Below the pieces are notes generated by a model. The model ran no database searches. It was not told the origin of the DNA and worked only from the letters and a program-made list of their open reading frames with translations. From Ottowia flava (GTDB lineage: Bacteria > Pseudomonadota > Gammaproteobacteria > Burkholderiales > Burkholderiaceae_C), in assembly GCF_042680565.1 (NCBI RefSeq), contig NZ_JBHUEJ010000027.1, forward strand, positions 1-64,000: a stretch of 64,000 nt of DNA, written 5' to 3'. Each line of letters starts with the position of its first letter. Position 1 is the stretch's first letter. Below are positions 30,709-38,964 of the stretch, one piece after another. Both the position numbers and the translations under genes were made by a program.

Positions 30709-32337
30709 GTGCAACCTTTGACTTTCCGGTTTGTAAGCCGCTTGACGTTGACTGCCGCCACATCGGGGGCGTTGCTTTGCGCGGCCCCTGCGGTGCAGGC
30801 GCAGGCTGCCAGTCGACCCGCCCCAGCGCCCTCCGCACTGCCCTCCCTCGGCGACGCCGGCCAGATCACCGCGCTGGAAGAGCGCAAGCTGGGCGACGAG
30901 ATCGCGCGCGAGCTGTACCGCGACCCGGACTATATGGACGACCCGATCATTGGCGAATACGTCGACGGCTTGTGGCGCCAGTTGCTGGCGGGCGCGCGGG
31001 CGCGCGGCGAGCTGTCGCCCGAGCTGGAAGAGCGTTTCGCCTGGGAGGTGCTGCTGGGGCGCGACCGCAGCATCAACGCCTTCGCGCTGCCGGGCGGTTA
31101 TTTCGGGCTGCATGCGGGGCTGGTGGGTGCCGTGGCGTCGCGGGACGAACTGGCGTCGGTGCTGGCGCACGAGATCACCCACATCACCCAGCGCCACATT
31201 GCGCGCCTGCTCAGCCAGCAGAGCCGCCAGGGCCCGATGATGATGGCGGCGCTGATCCTGGGCGCCATTGCGGCCAGCAAGAACCCGCAGGCGGGCATGG
31301 CGATCGCGGTGGGCGGCCAGGCGGCAGTGATCCAGCAGCAGCTGAATTTCTCGCGCGACATGGAGCGCGAGGCCGACCGCATCGGCTTCGGCATCCTCAG
31401 CCAGGCCGGTTTTGCGCCCAGCGGTTTCGTCAGCATGTTCGAAAAGCTGCAGTCCGCCTCGCGCATCAACGACAACGGCGATTGGCCCTACCTGCGCAGC
31501 CACCCGCTGACCACGCAGCGCATTGGCGACATGCAGCAGCGCCAGCAAGCGCAACCGCGCGGCCCGGCGCCAGCGCCAGACTACGAGGCGCTGTTGCTCG
31601 CCGGGCGCGCGCGCGTGCTGGGCCGCCCCGGCGTGGATGTGCTGCGCGCCTGGGCGTCCGAACCCACGCAGGCCCGCTTCGACAGCCAGCCGCTGCCGCG
31701 CCGCGCGGGCGTTTTGTACGCCGCCGCCATGGCGCAGGCGGATCTGCGCGATCTGCCCAGGGCGCAGGCGCTGGCGGCCCAACTGGCCCAGGCCATGGCG
31801 GGCGATGCGCGTGGGCTGCGCCAGGCGCGGCTGCTGCAGGCCGAGTTGGCACTGCGAGCCGGCGAGCCCGCCAAGGCGCTGGAATGGCTGCCCGCGGCCG
31901 GGTCGGCGGCGCGCCAAGTCACGCCGGGAAGCGGGGATGCCGCGCCGAGCGCACTGGCGCAGGGCCAAGGCGGGCGCGCCAGCCTGCTGATGCGCGCGCA
32001 GGCGCTGACGGCCACGCAGCGCGGGGCGGAGGCGGCGTCGGCGCTGCAGACCTGGGTCAGCGACCACCCGCGCGACGCCGGTGCCTGGCAGGCGCTGGCC
32101 ACCGCGTACGACGCGCAAGGCCAGACGCTGCGTGCCTTGCGTGCGCAGGGCGAAGTGGCGATGGCGCACATGGACTACGCCGGCGCGGTGGACCGCTGGC
32201 GCGCCGCGCAGGATTTTTCACGCAAGCCGGCGGCCGGTGGCGCCGACCTGATCGAGGCGAGCATCGTCGACAGCCGGCTGCGCCTGGCGCAGGCGGCCTT
32301 GCGACAGCAGCGCGAGGACGAACTGAAGCGGCGCTGA
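30709..32337 (+). CDS. M48-family metallopeptidase, BepA-like
   Basis: The product is a periplasmic zinc peptidase of about 542 residues. A signal peptide precedes VQAQAASRP. The catalytic motif is HEITH in SVLAHEITHITQRH, with the distal ligand in EREADRIGF. The C-terminal third is rich in TPR-like helices (AQALAAQLAQAMAG, LLQAELALRAGEPAKAL). BepA-type enzymes degrade or assist outer-membrane protein assembly. The start is uncertain: GTG 30709 places the signal peptide at the N-terminus, while the frame is open from 30580, across the moaC start region. Confidence 0.88.
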   Translation: MQPLTFRFVSRLTLTAATSGALLCAAPAVQAQAASRPAPAPSALPSLGDAGQITALEERKLGDEIARELYRDPDYMDDPIIGEYVDGLWRQLLAGARARGELSPELEERFAWEVLLGRDRSINAFALPGGYFGLHAGLVGAVASRDELASVLAHEITHITQRHIARLLSQQSRQGPMMMAALILGAIAASKNPQAGMAIAVGGQAAVIQQQLNFSRDMEREADRIGFGILSQAGFAPSGFVSMFEKLQSASRINDNGDWPYLRSHPLTTQRIGDMQQRQQAQPRGPAPAPDYEALLLAGRARVLGRPGVDVLRAWASEPTQARFDSQPLPRRAGVLYAAAMAQADLRDLPRAQALAAQLAQAMAGDARGLRQARLLQAELALRAGEPAKALEWLPAAGSAARQVTPGSGDAAPSALAQGQGGRASLLMRAQALTATQRGAEAASALQTWVSDHPRDAGAWQALATAYDAQGQTLRALRAQGEVAMAHMDYAGAVDRWRAAQDFSRKPAAGGADLIEASIVDSRLRLAQAALRQQREDELKRR

Positions 32338-32390
32338 GCGCTCGCACGGCATCGGCCAAACCTGGTGCGGCGCCGATGGGTGTGCGGCAT

Positions 32391-32418
32391 AAAAAAACCG
32401 CTCGAAGAGCGGTTTCTC
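32391..32418 (-). terminator. Rho-independent terminator for the small membrane protein gene
   Basis: AAACCGCTC (32395-32403) pairs with GAGCGGTTT (32407-32415) across a GAA loop. On the minus strand a run of seven T follows (32391-32397). It sits beyond a family A repeat and could also act weakly for the M48 gene. Confidence 0.85.
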
Positions 32419-32433
32419 AGACGGCTGAGAATG

Positions 32434-32499
32434 TAAATAAAAATCGGCTTTAGCCCTACAGCCATCAGCGCAAGCAGCTATCTATTGAGTAGCAATAGG
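32434..32499 (+). repeat. Family A repeat 3' of M48 gene
   Basis: The copy has AAAATCGGCTTTAGCCCTAC, CAGCGCAAGCAGCTATCTATT and GTAGCAATAGG. It is in the orientation of the M48 gene. Confidence 0.83.
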
Positions 32500-32518
32500 G
32501 CTGCCGCAACGGCGAACT

Positions 32519-32863
32519 TCAAGCCCGCTCCAGCACCGCATCGATCACCACGCCCAGCGCCGAGTAGATCAGCGAGCCCAGCAGCGCCGCCCAGAAGCCG
32601 TTGACGTGAAAGCCGCCGATCAGGCCAGACGCGGCCCAGAACATCAGCGCGTTGATCACGAACAAAAACAGCCCGAGCGTGAGCAGCGTGATCGGGATCG
32701 TGAGGATCACCAGAATCGGCCGCACCAGCATGTTCAGCAGGCCAATGATGGCGGCAGCGAACATCGCCGTGCCGAAGCTGGCCACCGAGACGCCGCCGTA
32801 GATGTAGGCCACGCCCAGCAGCGCCGCGGCCGAGAGCAGCCATTTGAGCAGGAGTTTCAGCAT
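32519..32863 (-). CDS. Phage-holin-IV-like small membrane protein
   Basis: The product has 114 residues with four membrane helices. RPILVILTIPITLLTLGLF in the middle is the usual signature of the DUF360/holin superfamily IV group. These are common housekeeping membrane proteins of unknown function in proteobacteria, not evidence of a prophage. The ATG at 32863 begins MLKLLLKWLL. A terminator lies about 100 bases downstream. Confidence 0.87.
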   Translation of the reverse strand: MLKLLLKWLLSAAALLGVAYIYGGVSVASFGTAMFAAAIIGLLNMLVRPILVILTIPITLLTLGLFLFVINALMFWAASGLIGGFHVNGFWAALLGSLIYSALGVVIDAVLERA

Positions 32864-32973
32864 GTCGGTCCGTTCGTTGGCGCCGGGTGCGGGCCGGCGG
32901 GTGAGACAAACCGTGGGGCCAGCGCGGCCCCACGGAAAAGGTCACTTCATCTTAACGGAACCGGCCTTTCGCC

Positions 32974-33693
32974 TCAGCCGGCGGTGCCGTCGCTGTCGCC
33001 ACTGACCGCCGCCGGCTTGCGCCGCGTGGCCAGCCAGGCGGTGCCCAGCACACCGGCGATACACACGGCGGCCACCGCCCAGCGCAGCGCGGTTTCGGGC
33101 GCTTCGCGGGTGCCGAACCACGGGTTGAGCACCGGCTCGTTGGTGATCATCGACGCGGCCGTCCAGGCCAGCACGGCGGCACCGATGTAGATGATGGCGG
33201 GGAAGCGGTCCACCAGTTTCAGCACCATGGTCGAGCCGAACACCACGATCGGCACGCTGATCAAGAGGCCCAGCACCACCAGGTCCATCGCGCCGTGCGC
33301 GGCACCGGCCACGCCCAGCACGTTGTCGATGCCCATCAGCGCGTCGGCCACGACGATGGTCTTCATCGCGCCCATGAAGGTGGTGGCACCCGGCCCGTGG
33401 TCGCCATCGTCACCGCCCTGGTCGGCGATCAGCTTGTAGGCGATCCACAGCAGGCCCAAACCGCCGACCAGCATCAGGCCGGGGATCTTGAGCAGCCACA
33501 CCACGATCAGCGTCATCAGCGTGCGCACGGCGATGGCGCCGACGGTTCCCCAGACGATGGCCTTCTTTTGCAGGTGTTTGGGCAGGTTGCGCGCGGCCAG
33601 GGCGATGACGATGGCGTTGTCGCCGGCCAGCACCAGGTCGATCAGTATGATGGCCATCAGCGCGGACCACCAGGCGGGGGAGAGAAATTCCAT
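32974..33693 (-). CDS. TerC-family membrane protein under riboswitch control
   Basis: The product has 239 residues with about seven membrane helices. ILIDLVLAGDNAIVIALA (about 15-32) and VADALMGIDNVLGVAGAA hold the two DN motifs. These proteins (Alx/YkoY type) export manganese or load it onto exported enzymes. The leader of about 360 bases contains a yybP-ykoY element, which supports manganese as the ligand. The ATG at 33693 has GGAGCC upstream. A paralogue without a recognisable riboswitch is at 20405. Confidence 0.9.
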   Translation of the reverse strand: MEFLSPAWWSALMAIILIDLVLAGDNAIVIALAARNLPKHLQKKAIVWGTVGAIAVRTLMTLIVVWLLKIPGLMLVGGLGLLWIAYKLIADQGGDDGDHGPGATTFMGAMKTIVVADALMGIDNVLGVAGAAHGAMDLVVLGLLISVPIVVFGSTMVLKLVDRFPAIIYIGAAVLAWTAASMITNEPVLNPWFGTREAPETALRWAVAAVCIAGVLGTAWLATRRKPAAVSGDSDGTAG

Positions 33694-33877
33694 GAACAGG
33701 CTCCGATTGACTTTCGATGCGCGACAGGCTTGCCGCGGCACAGGGCGCCGCAGGCAAAGATGATCGCATCAAGGAATGTCACCCGTCCACACAGCGGCGC
33801 GCCGAGACGCGCGTGAGGCAGGGAAAACAGGCAAGACCCGGACTTCGACCACCCATGCCGTGCGGCAGGGCTTGATC

Positions 33878-34050
33878 GAAGGTCTTGCTCGGCCACGGCC
33901 TGCGCACACGAGCGGCAGGCGGGACCCGGCGGGCCGGAAGCCGTGTGGGGCGCAAGCCCCGGCTTCGTATTGACGACCCGTCGAAACCGCGGTGGCGTGC
34001 CAGCAGGTACTGCGTTGCGCCACCGAGGCAGGGAGCTACTCCCCTTCGGA
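33878..34050 (-). promoter_or_regulatory. yybP-ykoY manganese riboswitch
   Basis: On the minus strand the 5' hallmark AAGGGGAGTAGC is at 34035-34046 and the 3' part GAGCAAGACC is at 33881-33890. The variable arm between them is GC-rich and forms stems (GGTGGCG...CGCCACC). Downstream, GGTCTTGC (33831-33838) is complementary to GCAAGACC (33882-33889), giving a possible alternative fold for gene control. The identification rests on these motifs, on position and on the TerC gene below it, not on a covariance search. Confidence 0.85.
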
Positions 34051-34057
34051 ACCGCGC

Positions 34058-34087
34058 ATTATTTCATTACTTGCTTGATTTTGGCAA
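34058..34087 (-). promoter_or_regulatory. Promoter of the riboswitch-TerC transcript
   Basis: On the minus strand a -35 TTGCCA (34082-34087) and a -10 AATAAT (34058-34063) are separated by 18 bases. Each has one mismatch to the sigma-70 consensus. Transcription would start near 34051, just before the riboswitch. Confidence 0.7.
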
Positions 34088-34249
34088 GCGCGGGCGGTTG
34101 GCGGCGCTGCCCGGCAAGGGCGGCGGGGCCTTCTCGGGCGCTTGGCAGGCGCTCGCTGCGGGGACTTCAGGCCCAGTCTGCGCGCCCGAGGGGTGGCGAG
34201 GATGTGTGGGTCGCCGGCGAGGATGTGCCGGGCGCCACGTCAGCCCGCG
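34088..34249. other. Gap upstream of riboswitch promoter
   Basis: Together with the leader, 556 bases (33694-34249) hold no coding sequence. This part is GC-rich and shows no further recognisable signal apart from the 3' end of the DUF3717 gene. Confidence 0.4.
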
Positions 34250-34687
34250 TCATGAAGCATCGGGCAATGTGGTGGCCGCGCTGCGTTCGCGTGCCCGCTC
34301 GGCGTAGCGGGTAAAGCGCCAGGCCGTCTGCGCCTGCGTGATGCGCCGCCACACCGCGCGCTTGGCCCAGGGCGTCATCGACAGCCAGTGCCGCACTTCG
34401 TCCTCGGTCCGTCCACAGCCCTTGCAGACCGCGTCGCCCTGGTTGGTCGAGCAGATCGCGATGCACGGCGTGTCGGGCGTGGTGGCGTACCAGGCCAGCC
34501 AGGCAGCGCGCGCGTCGTCGGTCAGCGCCGCCACGGCCACCGTGTCGCGCCGCTCGACCACCATGCGCGCGTACACCTCGGCCAGTGCCGCCACGGCCGG
34601 CGCCAGCGCAGCACCCGCCAGCGCAGGTTCGCGCGCGCGCCAGTGGTTGATGGCGCTTTCCAGATCGACGATGTGCAGGGCATCCAT
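34250..34687 (-). CDS. DUF3717-DUF1289 protein
   Basis: The product has 145 residues. The N-terminal IVDLESAINHWRAR...PA is a DUF3717 signature. The C-terminal PCIAICSTNQGDAVCKGCGR with WLSMTPWAKRAVW is DUF1289, a four-cysteine, probably metal-binding module. No function is established for either. The ATG at 34687 (MDALHIVD) was preferred; 34699 (MIAPMD) is possible. Confidence 0.8.
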   Translation of the reverse strand: MDALHIVDLESAINHWRAREPALAGAALAPAVAALAEVYARMVVERRDTVAVAALTDDARAAWLAWYATTPDTPCIAICSTNQGDAVCKGCGRTEDEVRHWLSMTPWAKRAVWRRITQAQTAWRFTRYAERARERSAATTLPDAS

Positions 34688-34830
34688 GGGCGCAATCATG
34701 GTAGCGCGCGAGGCGATGCCCCCGACGCGGGCGGGGCCGCTGCGGCAGCTGGGTGTTGCTGCCCGGCAGGCACGGCAAGGGCGCTGCGCGCACATGGGCG
34801 TTCGCGTGGCAAGATGGGCCGATGCGGGTC

Positions 34831-34866
34831 CTTGATTGCTCCTTTTTCAGTAGCTGGTTGCGCATA
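34831..34866 (-). repeat. Partial family A repeat at gene start
   Basis: The minus strand reads TATGCGCAACCAGCTACTG and GGAGCAATCAAG. The copy ends at the ATG of the following gene, so it may supply part of its 5' untranslated region. Confidence 0.6.
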
Positions 34867-35603
34867 TGGATGTAAGGCCAGACGCCAGTTTGGCCAGCAA
34901 GTCCGGCGCACCCCGCCGCTGGCGCCTGTGGCTTGCCCTCAGCCTGCTGGCCAACGCCGCGCTGGCTGTGTGGCTGTGGCGCGCGCAGCCGCCGGCGCCG
35001 CTGCCGCCGCCGACGGAGGTGGGACGCGCGGTGGTGCTGCGCACACCGGGCGGCAAGCTGGAGGTGTCGGAGCTGCGGCAGACCGAGAGCTTCGAGGTCT
35101 CGCGCGACCACGACGTGCTGGGCGTGCCGATGGGCAGCACGTTTTCGCGCGTGCGGGTGCCGGCGCACTACCGCTACCACGTCGAGCTGGCGCCTGAATG
35201 GCGGGTGCGCGTGCTGCCCGATGGCGGCGTGCGCGTGGTGGCGCCGCGCGTGAAGCCCTCGCTGCCGGTGGCGATCGACACGGCGCAGATCCAGGCCGAA
35301 TCGCGCGGGCTGTGGTCGCTGTTCACCGGCCCCGCGCAGGTGCAGGCGCTGGAGCGCTCCATCACCGCGCAGCTGGCGCGCAAGGCCGCCACCGCGCCAA
35401 TGCTGGAGCGCCAGCGCGAAGCGGCGCGCAAGACGGTGGCCGAGTTCGTCACCAAATGGCTGATGACGCAGAGCGCGTGGCGCCCGCACGCCGGTCAGCC
35501 GGTGCAGGTGCTGTTTGCCGACGAGCCGATCGAGGCGCTGGACGCGGCCTGCGGCAGCCAGCCGGACTGTGTGGCGCAGTGGATGAACACGACGGGGCTG
35601 TGA
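34866..35603 (+). CDS. Membrane-anchored hypothetical protein
   Basis: The product has 245 residues. One N-terminal membrane helix (about 20-40) is followed by a periplasmic domain with GGKLEVSELRQTESFEVSRDHDV and a long helix near LERQREAARKTVAEFVTKW. The layout resembles DUF4230-type proteins, but the match is not certain. The ATG at 34866 coincides with the edge of a repeat and has no clear Shine-Dalgarno site; an alternative start could be further in. A repeat also follows its 3' end. Confidence 0.75.
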   Translation: MDVRPDASLASKSGAPRRWRLWLALSLLANAALAVWLWRAQPPAPLPPPTEVGRAVVLRTPGGKLEVSELRQTESFEVSRDHDVLGVPMGSTFSRVRVPAHYRYHVELAPEWRVRVLPDGGVRVVAPRVKPSLPVAIDTAQIQAESRGLWSLFTGPAQVQALERSITAQLARKAATAPMLERQREAARKTVAEFVTKWLMTQSAWRPHAGQPVQVLFADEPIEALDAACGSQPDCVAQWMNTTGL

Positions 35604-35630
35604 CGCGGGCGGTGCGCGTTGGCTGCGATT

Positions 35631-35699
35631 TTAGGGTCAAATCGTATTCTGGGCCTACAACCATAAGCGCTGGCAGCTATCGAATCAGGAGCAAAATAG
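35631..35699 (+). repeat. Family A repeat 3' of the 34866 gene
   Basis: This near full-length copy contains TAGGGTCAAATCG, TGGGCCTACAACCATAAGCGC, TGGCAGCTATCG and AGCAAAATAGG. It follows the upstream gene in its orientation. Confidence 0.85.
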
Positions 35700-35737
35700 G
35701 CATGTGGGCGAAGGCACCTGACGGGCCGCGAAGCGCT

Positions 35738-36610
35738 TCACGGCGCCCCGCGCAGCACTGGGTAGGGGTTCAGCACTTCGCCCTTCCACCATTCCTTCTG
35801 GGCGTTCAGCTTGTTGATCGCAAAGTGCAGGTGCGGTGCGTCCGCGCTGGCGTTGCCGGTGGCGCCAACGTAGCCGATCACGTCGCCGCGGCGCACCGTC
35901 TGGCCTTCCTTCAGGCCATCGGCGTAGCGTTCGAGGTGGGCGTAGTAATACGCGTACTGCTCGCCCGGGTCGAACTGGTAGACGGTGATGCCGCCTCCGC
36001 CGTGGCTGAAGAACAGCTTGGCGATGCGCCCGTCCTCCACGGCCAGCACCGGCGTGCCGCTGGCGGCCATGATGTCGATGGCGTCGTGCCGCCGGGCGCC
36101 GCCGGCGCGCGCCTGGGTGAAGGTGTCGCTCAGCTGCGCCCGCGCCACGCCCTGCACCGGCACGGTGAGCTGGCGCGCGCGCAGGCGGGCCGTGTCCTCG
36201 GGCAGCGGGTCGATCGGTGCCGCGCCGTCGCTCGGGCTGGCCGCCGCGCTGGCAGGCGCCTGCGCGACCGGGACGATGGTGTTGGGTGGCGCTGCGGAAG
36301 CCTGAGGCGCGACCGGCTCCACCGGGTGGGAGGCGGGCGGGGCTGGCATGTCAGCGGCGGCCATCTCACCGCTGGACGGGCTAGCCGTTGACGAAGGCTC
36401 GGTCGGCGGCGGTGAGGACGGGCCAGCCGCAGAAGCCACTGGCGGAGGTTCGGGCGCCGGGACCGACGCCGGCGCTGGCGTGGGCGGCGCCGCGGGCTCG
36501 GCATGGCGCAAGGCATAGCTGCCCGCCAGCGTCAGGCCGACCAGCACCACGCCCCAGCCCAGCGCCTGCCACGGGCCGGTGGCGCGCGGGTGGCGTGGGG
36601 GGCGGTTCAC
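35738..36610 (-). CDS. M23-family peptidase with Pro/Ala-rich linker
   Basis: The product has 290 residues. A membrane helix (about 15-33) is followed by a linker of about 110 residues made mostly of Pro, Ala, Ser and Glu. A C-terminal LytM domain with RRHDAIDIM, YYYAHLERY and HLHFAIN then provides the zinc site. PVQGVARAQLSDTFTQARAGGARRHDAID parallels the M23 gene at 12457, so they probably share ancestry. The long linker would let the enzyme reach peptidoglycan. Confidence 0.9.
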   Translation of the reverse strand: MNRPPRHPRATGPWQALGWGVVLVGLTLAGSYALRHAEPAAPPTPAPASVPAPEPPPVASAAGPSSPPPTEPSSTASPSSGEMAAADMPAPPASHPVEPVAPQASAAPPNTIVPVAQAPASAAASPSDGAAPIDPLPEDTARLRARQLTVPVQGVARAQLSDTFTQARAGGARRHDAIDIMAASGTPVLAVEDGRIAKLFFSHGGGGITVYQFDPGEQYAYYYAHLERYADGLKEGQTVRRGDVIGYVGATGNASADAPHLHFAINKLNAQKEWWKGEVLNPYPVLRGAP

Positions 36611-36647
36611 CCTGCGTGCCGCAGCGTGCTGCGCGGGGTGGCGGCGT

Positions 36648-37649
36648 TCACGCGCGCACGTCCACCTGCGCGCCGACCTTGACCACCTTGGCCAGGCGCT
36701 CCGCGTCCCAATTGGTCAGGTGGATGCAGCCGTTGGACTCATCGTGGCCCACGCGCGATGGCTCCGGCGTGCCGTGGATGCCCCAGTGCGGCTTGGTCAG
36801 CCCCAGCCAGATCGTGCCCACCGGGTTGTTGGGGCCGGGCGGAATCTCGGCCTTGGCGGCGTTCTTGGGCGCGGTTTTCAGAATGGCGGGGTTGTAGGTG
36901 TAACTGGGCATCTCGACCGCGTTCTTGATGGCCATCTTGCCCACCGGCAGCGGGTCGCGCGCCTCGTTGCCCATGCTGATCGGAAAGCCCGCGGCGGGCT
37001 TGCCGTCGCCGTCCAGCACGAACAGCACGTGCTCGGCCTTGTCGATCTCCAGCCGCTGGCTGGCGCGGGTCGGCGCCTTGCTGTCGAGCACGTTGGGCAC
37101 CACGATCTCGGCGCCCGCAGCCAGCTTGACGCCCGGGTTGAGCTGCTGCAGAAAGGCCGGCGCCACGTGAAAGCGCTCGGCCAATGCCTCGCTCAGCGAG
37201 GCGTAGGGCAGCGCCTTCAGTTCGGCGCGCGCGGCCATGCTGGTGGGCGTCTTGGCGAACGGACCGGCGGCGTCTTTCTCGGTGATGGTATAGCGCGTGA
37301 GCAGCGGTGCCGAGTCGGCTTCGCGCAGCGCCTTCCAGGTGGCCTCGTCCACGGTGCCGGTCTCCTTCAGGCCGTTGGCGCCCTGGTAGGCGCGCACCAT
37401 GCGCTGCAGGTTGCGCCCGAAGGCACCGTCGATCTCGCCGGGCGAGAACCAGACGCGGTCGAACAGGATCTGGGCCCGCGCAGTGGCGGCGCCCTTGCTG
37501 CCCATCTTCAGCAGCGGTGCATCGCTGGCGGCATTGAACGGATCGAACGCCAGACTGGCGCTCGGTGCGGCGGGGCTGCGGGCCCAGAGGGGCAAGGGCA
37601 GGGCGGCAGCGCCCAGGCTGGCCAGAGCCAGACGGCGGGTAAGGGGCAT
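36648..37649 (-). CDS. L,D-transpeptidase, YkuD family
   Basis: The product has 333 residues with an N-terminal signal peptide (MPLTRRLALASLGAAALPLPLWA). A peptidoglycan-binding-like helix region (MVRAYQGANGLKETGTVDEATW) and a LysM-like stretch (RFHVAPAFLQQLNPGVKLAAG) precede the YkuD domain. Its active site is HGTPEPSRVGHDESNGCIHL. It forms 3-3 cross-links or attaches proteins to the wall. The ATG at 37649 was chosen over a TTG at 37664. The gene is 38 bases upstream of the M23 gene and probably co-expressed with it. Confidence 0.92.
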   Translation of the reverse strand: MPLTRRLALASLGAAALPLPLWARSPAAPSASLAFDPFNAASDAPLLKMGSKGAATARAQILFDRVWFSPGEIDGAFGRNLQRMVRAYQGANGLKETGTVDEATWKALREADSAPLLTRYTITEKDAAGPFAKTPTSMAARAELKALPYASLSEALAERFHVAPAFLQQLNPGVKLAAGAEIVVPNVLDSKAPTRASQRLEIDKAEHVLFVLDGDGKPAAGFPISMGNEARDPLPVGKMAIKNAVEMPSYTYNPAILKTAPKNAAKAEIPPGPNNPVGTIWLGLTKPHWGIHGTPEPSRVGHDESNGCIHLTNWDAERLAKVVKVGAQVDVRA

Positions 37650-37785
37650 GCGGATAGCGTTCAAAGTTCACACAAGCTTCAGTCTGCCCTGAAGCGGTGG
37701 CGTGCGCTGTAGGAGCCGCCCGCAATCGGCGCGTTGGACGGCGGTCCGCCGCCGCTCGGCCCGTCAAGCTGCGCGCGCTCCAGGC

Positions 37786-37823
37786 AAAAACGGCCCGTAC
37801 CGCGCAGTGCGGTACGGGCCGTT
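37786..37823 (-). terminator. Rho-independent terminator of gapA
   Basis: The arms ACGGCCCGTACCGC and GCGGTACGGGCCGT form a perfect 14-bp stem on a 5-base loop, followed on the minus strand by five T. Confidence 0.92.
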
Positions 37824-37880
37824 GGGGGTGCGGTGCCCGGCCTTCGGCTGGCGCACGCCGCAGGGCGTCCCAGGTGGGGG

Positions 37881-38882
<1,002 letters not shown>

Positions 38883-38895
38883 GTCATTTCCTTTT

Positions 38896-38964
38896 TGCTA
38901 GTGTATTCATAGCTGTCAGCGCAGGTGGTCGTAGCGCTACAGCCCTATTTGGCTTAAATTTTCA
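38896..38964 (-). repeat. Family A repeat at the tkt stop
   Basis: The minus strand reads TGAAAATTTAAGCC, starting at the tkt stop codon. It then runs through AAATAGGGCTGTAGCGC and TGCGCTGACAGCTATGA to CTAGCA. It lies between tkt and gap. Confidence 0.85.

Noticed and set aside
32519..32863. Prophage indicated by a holin-like protein
   Set aside because: This DUF360-type membrane protein is a common chromosomal gene and no other phage gene is nearby.
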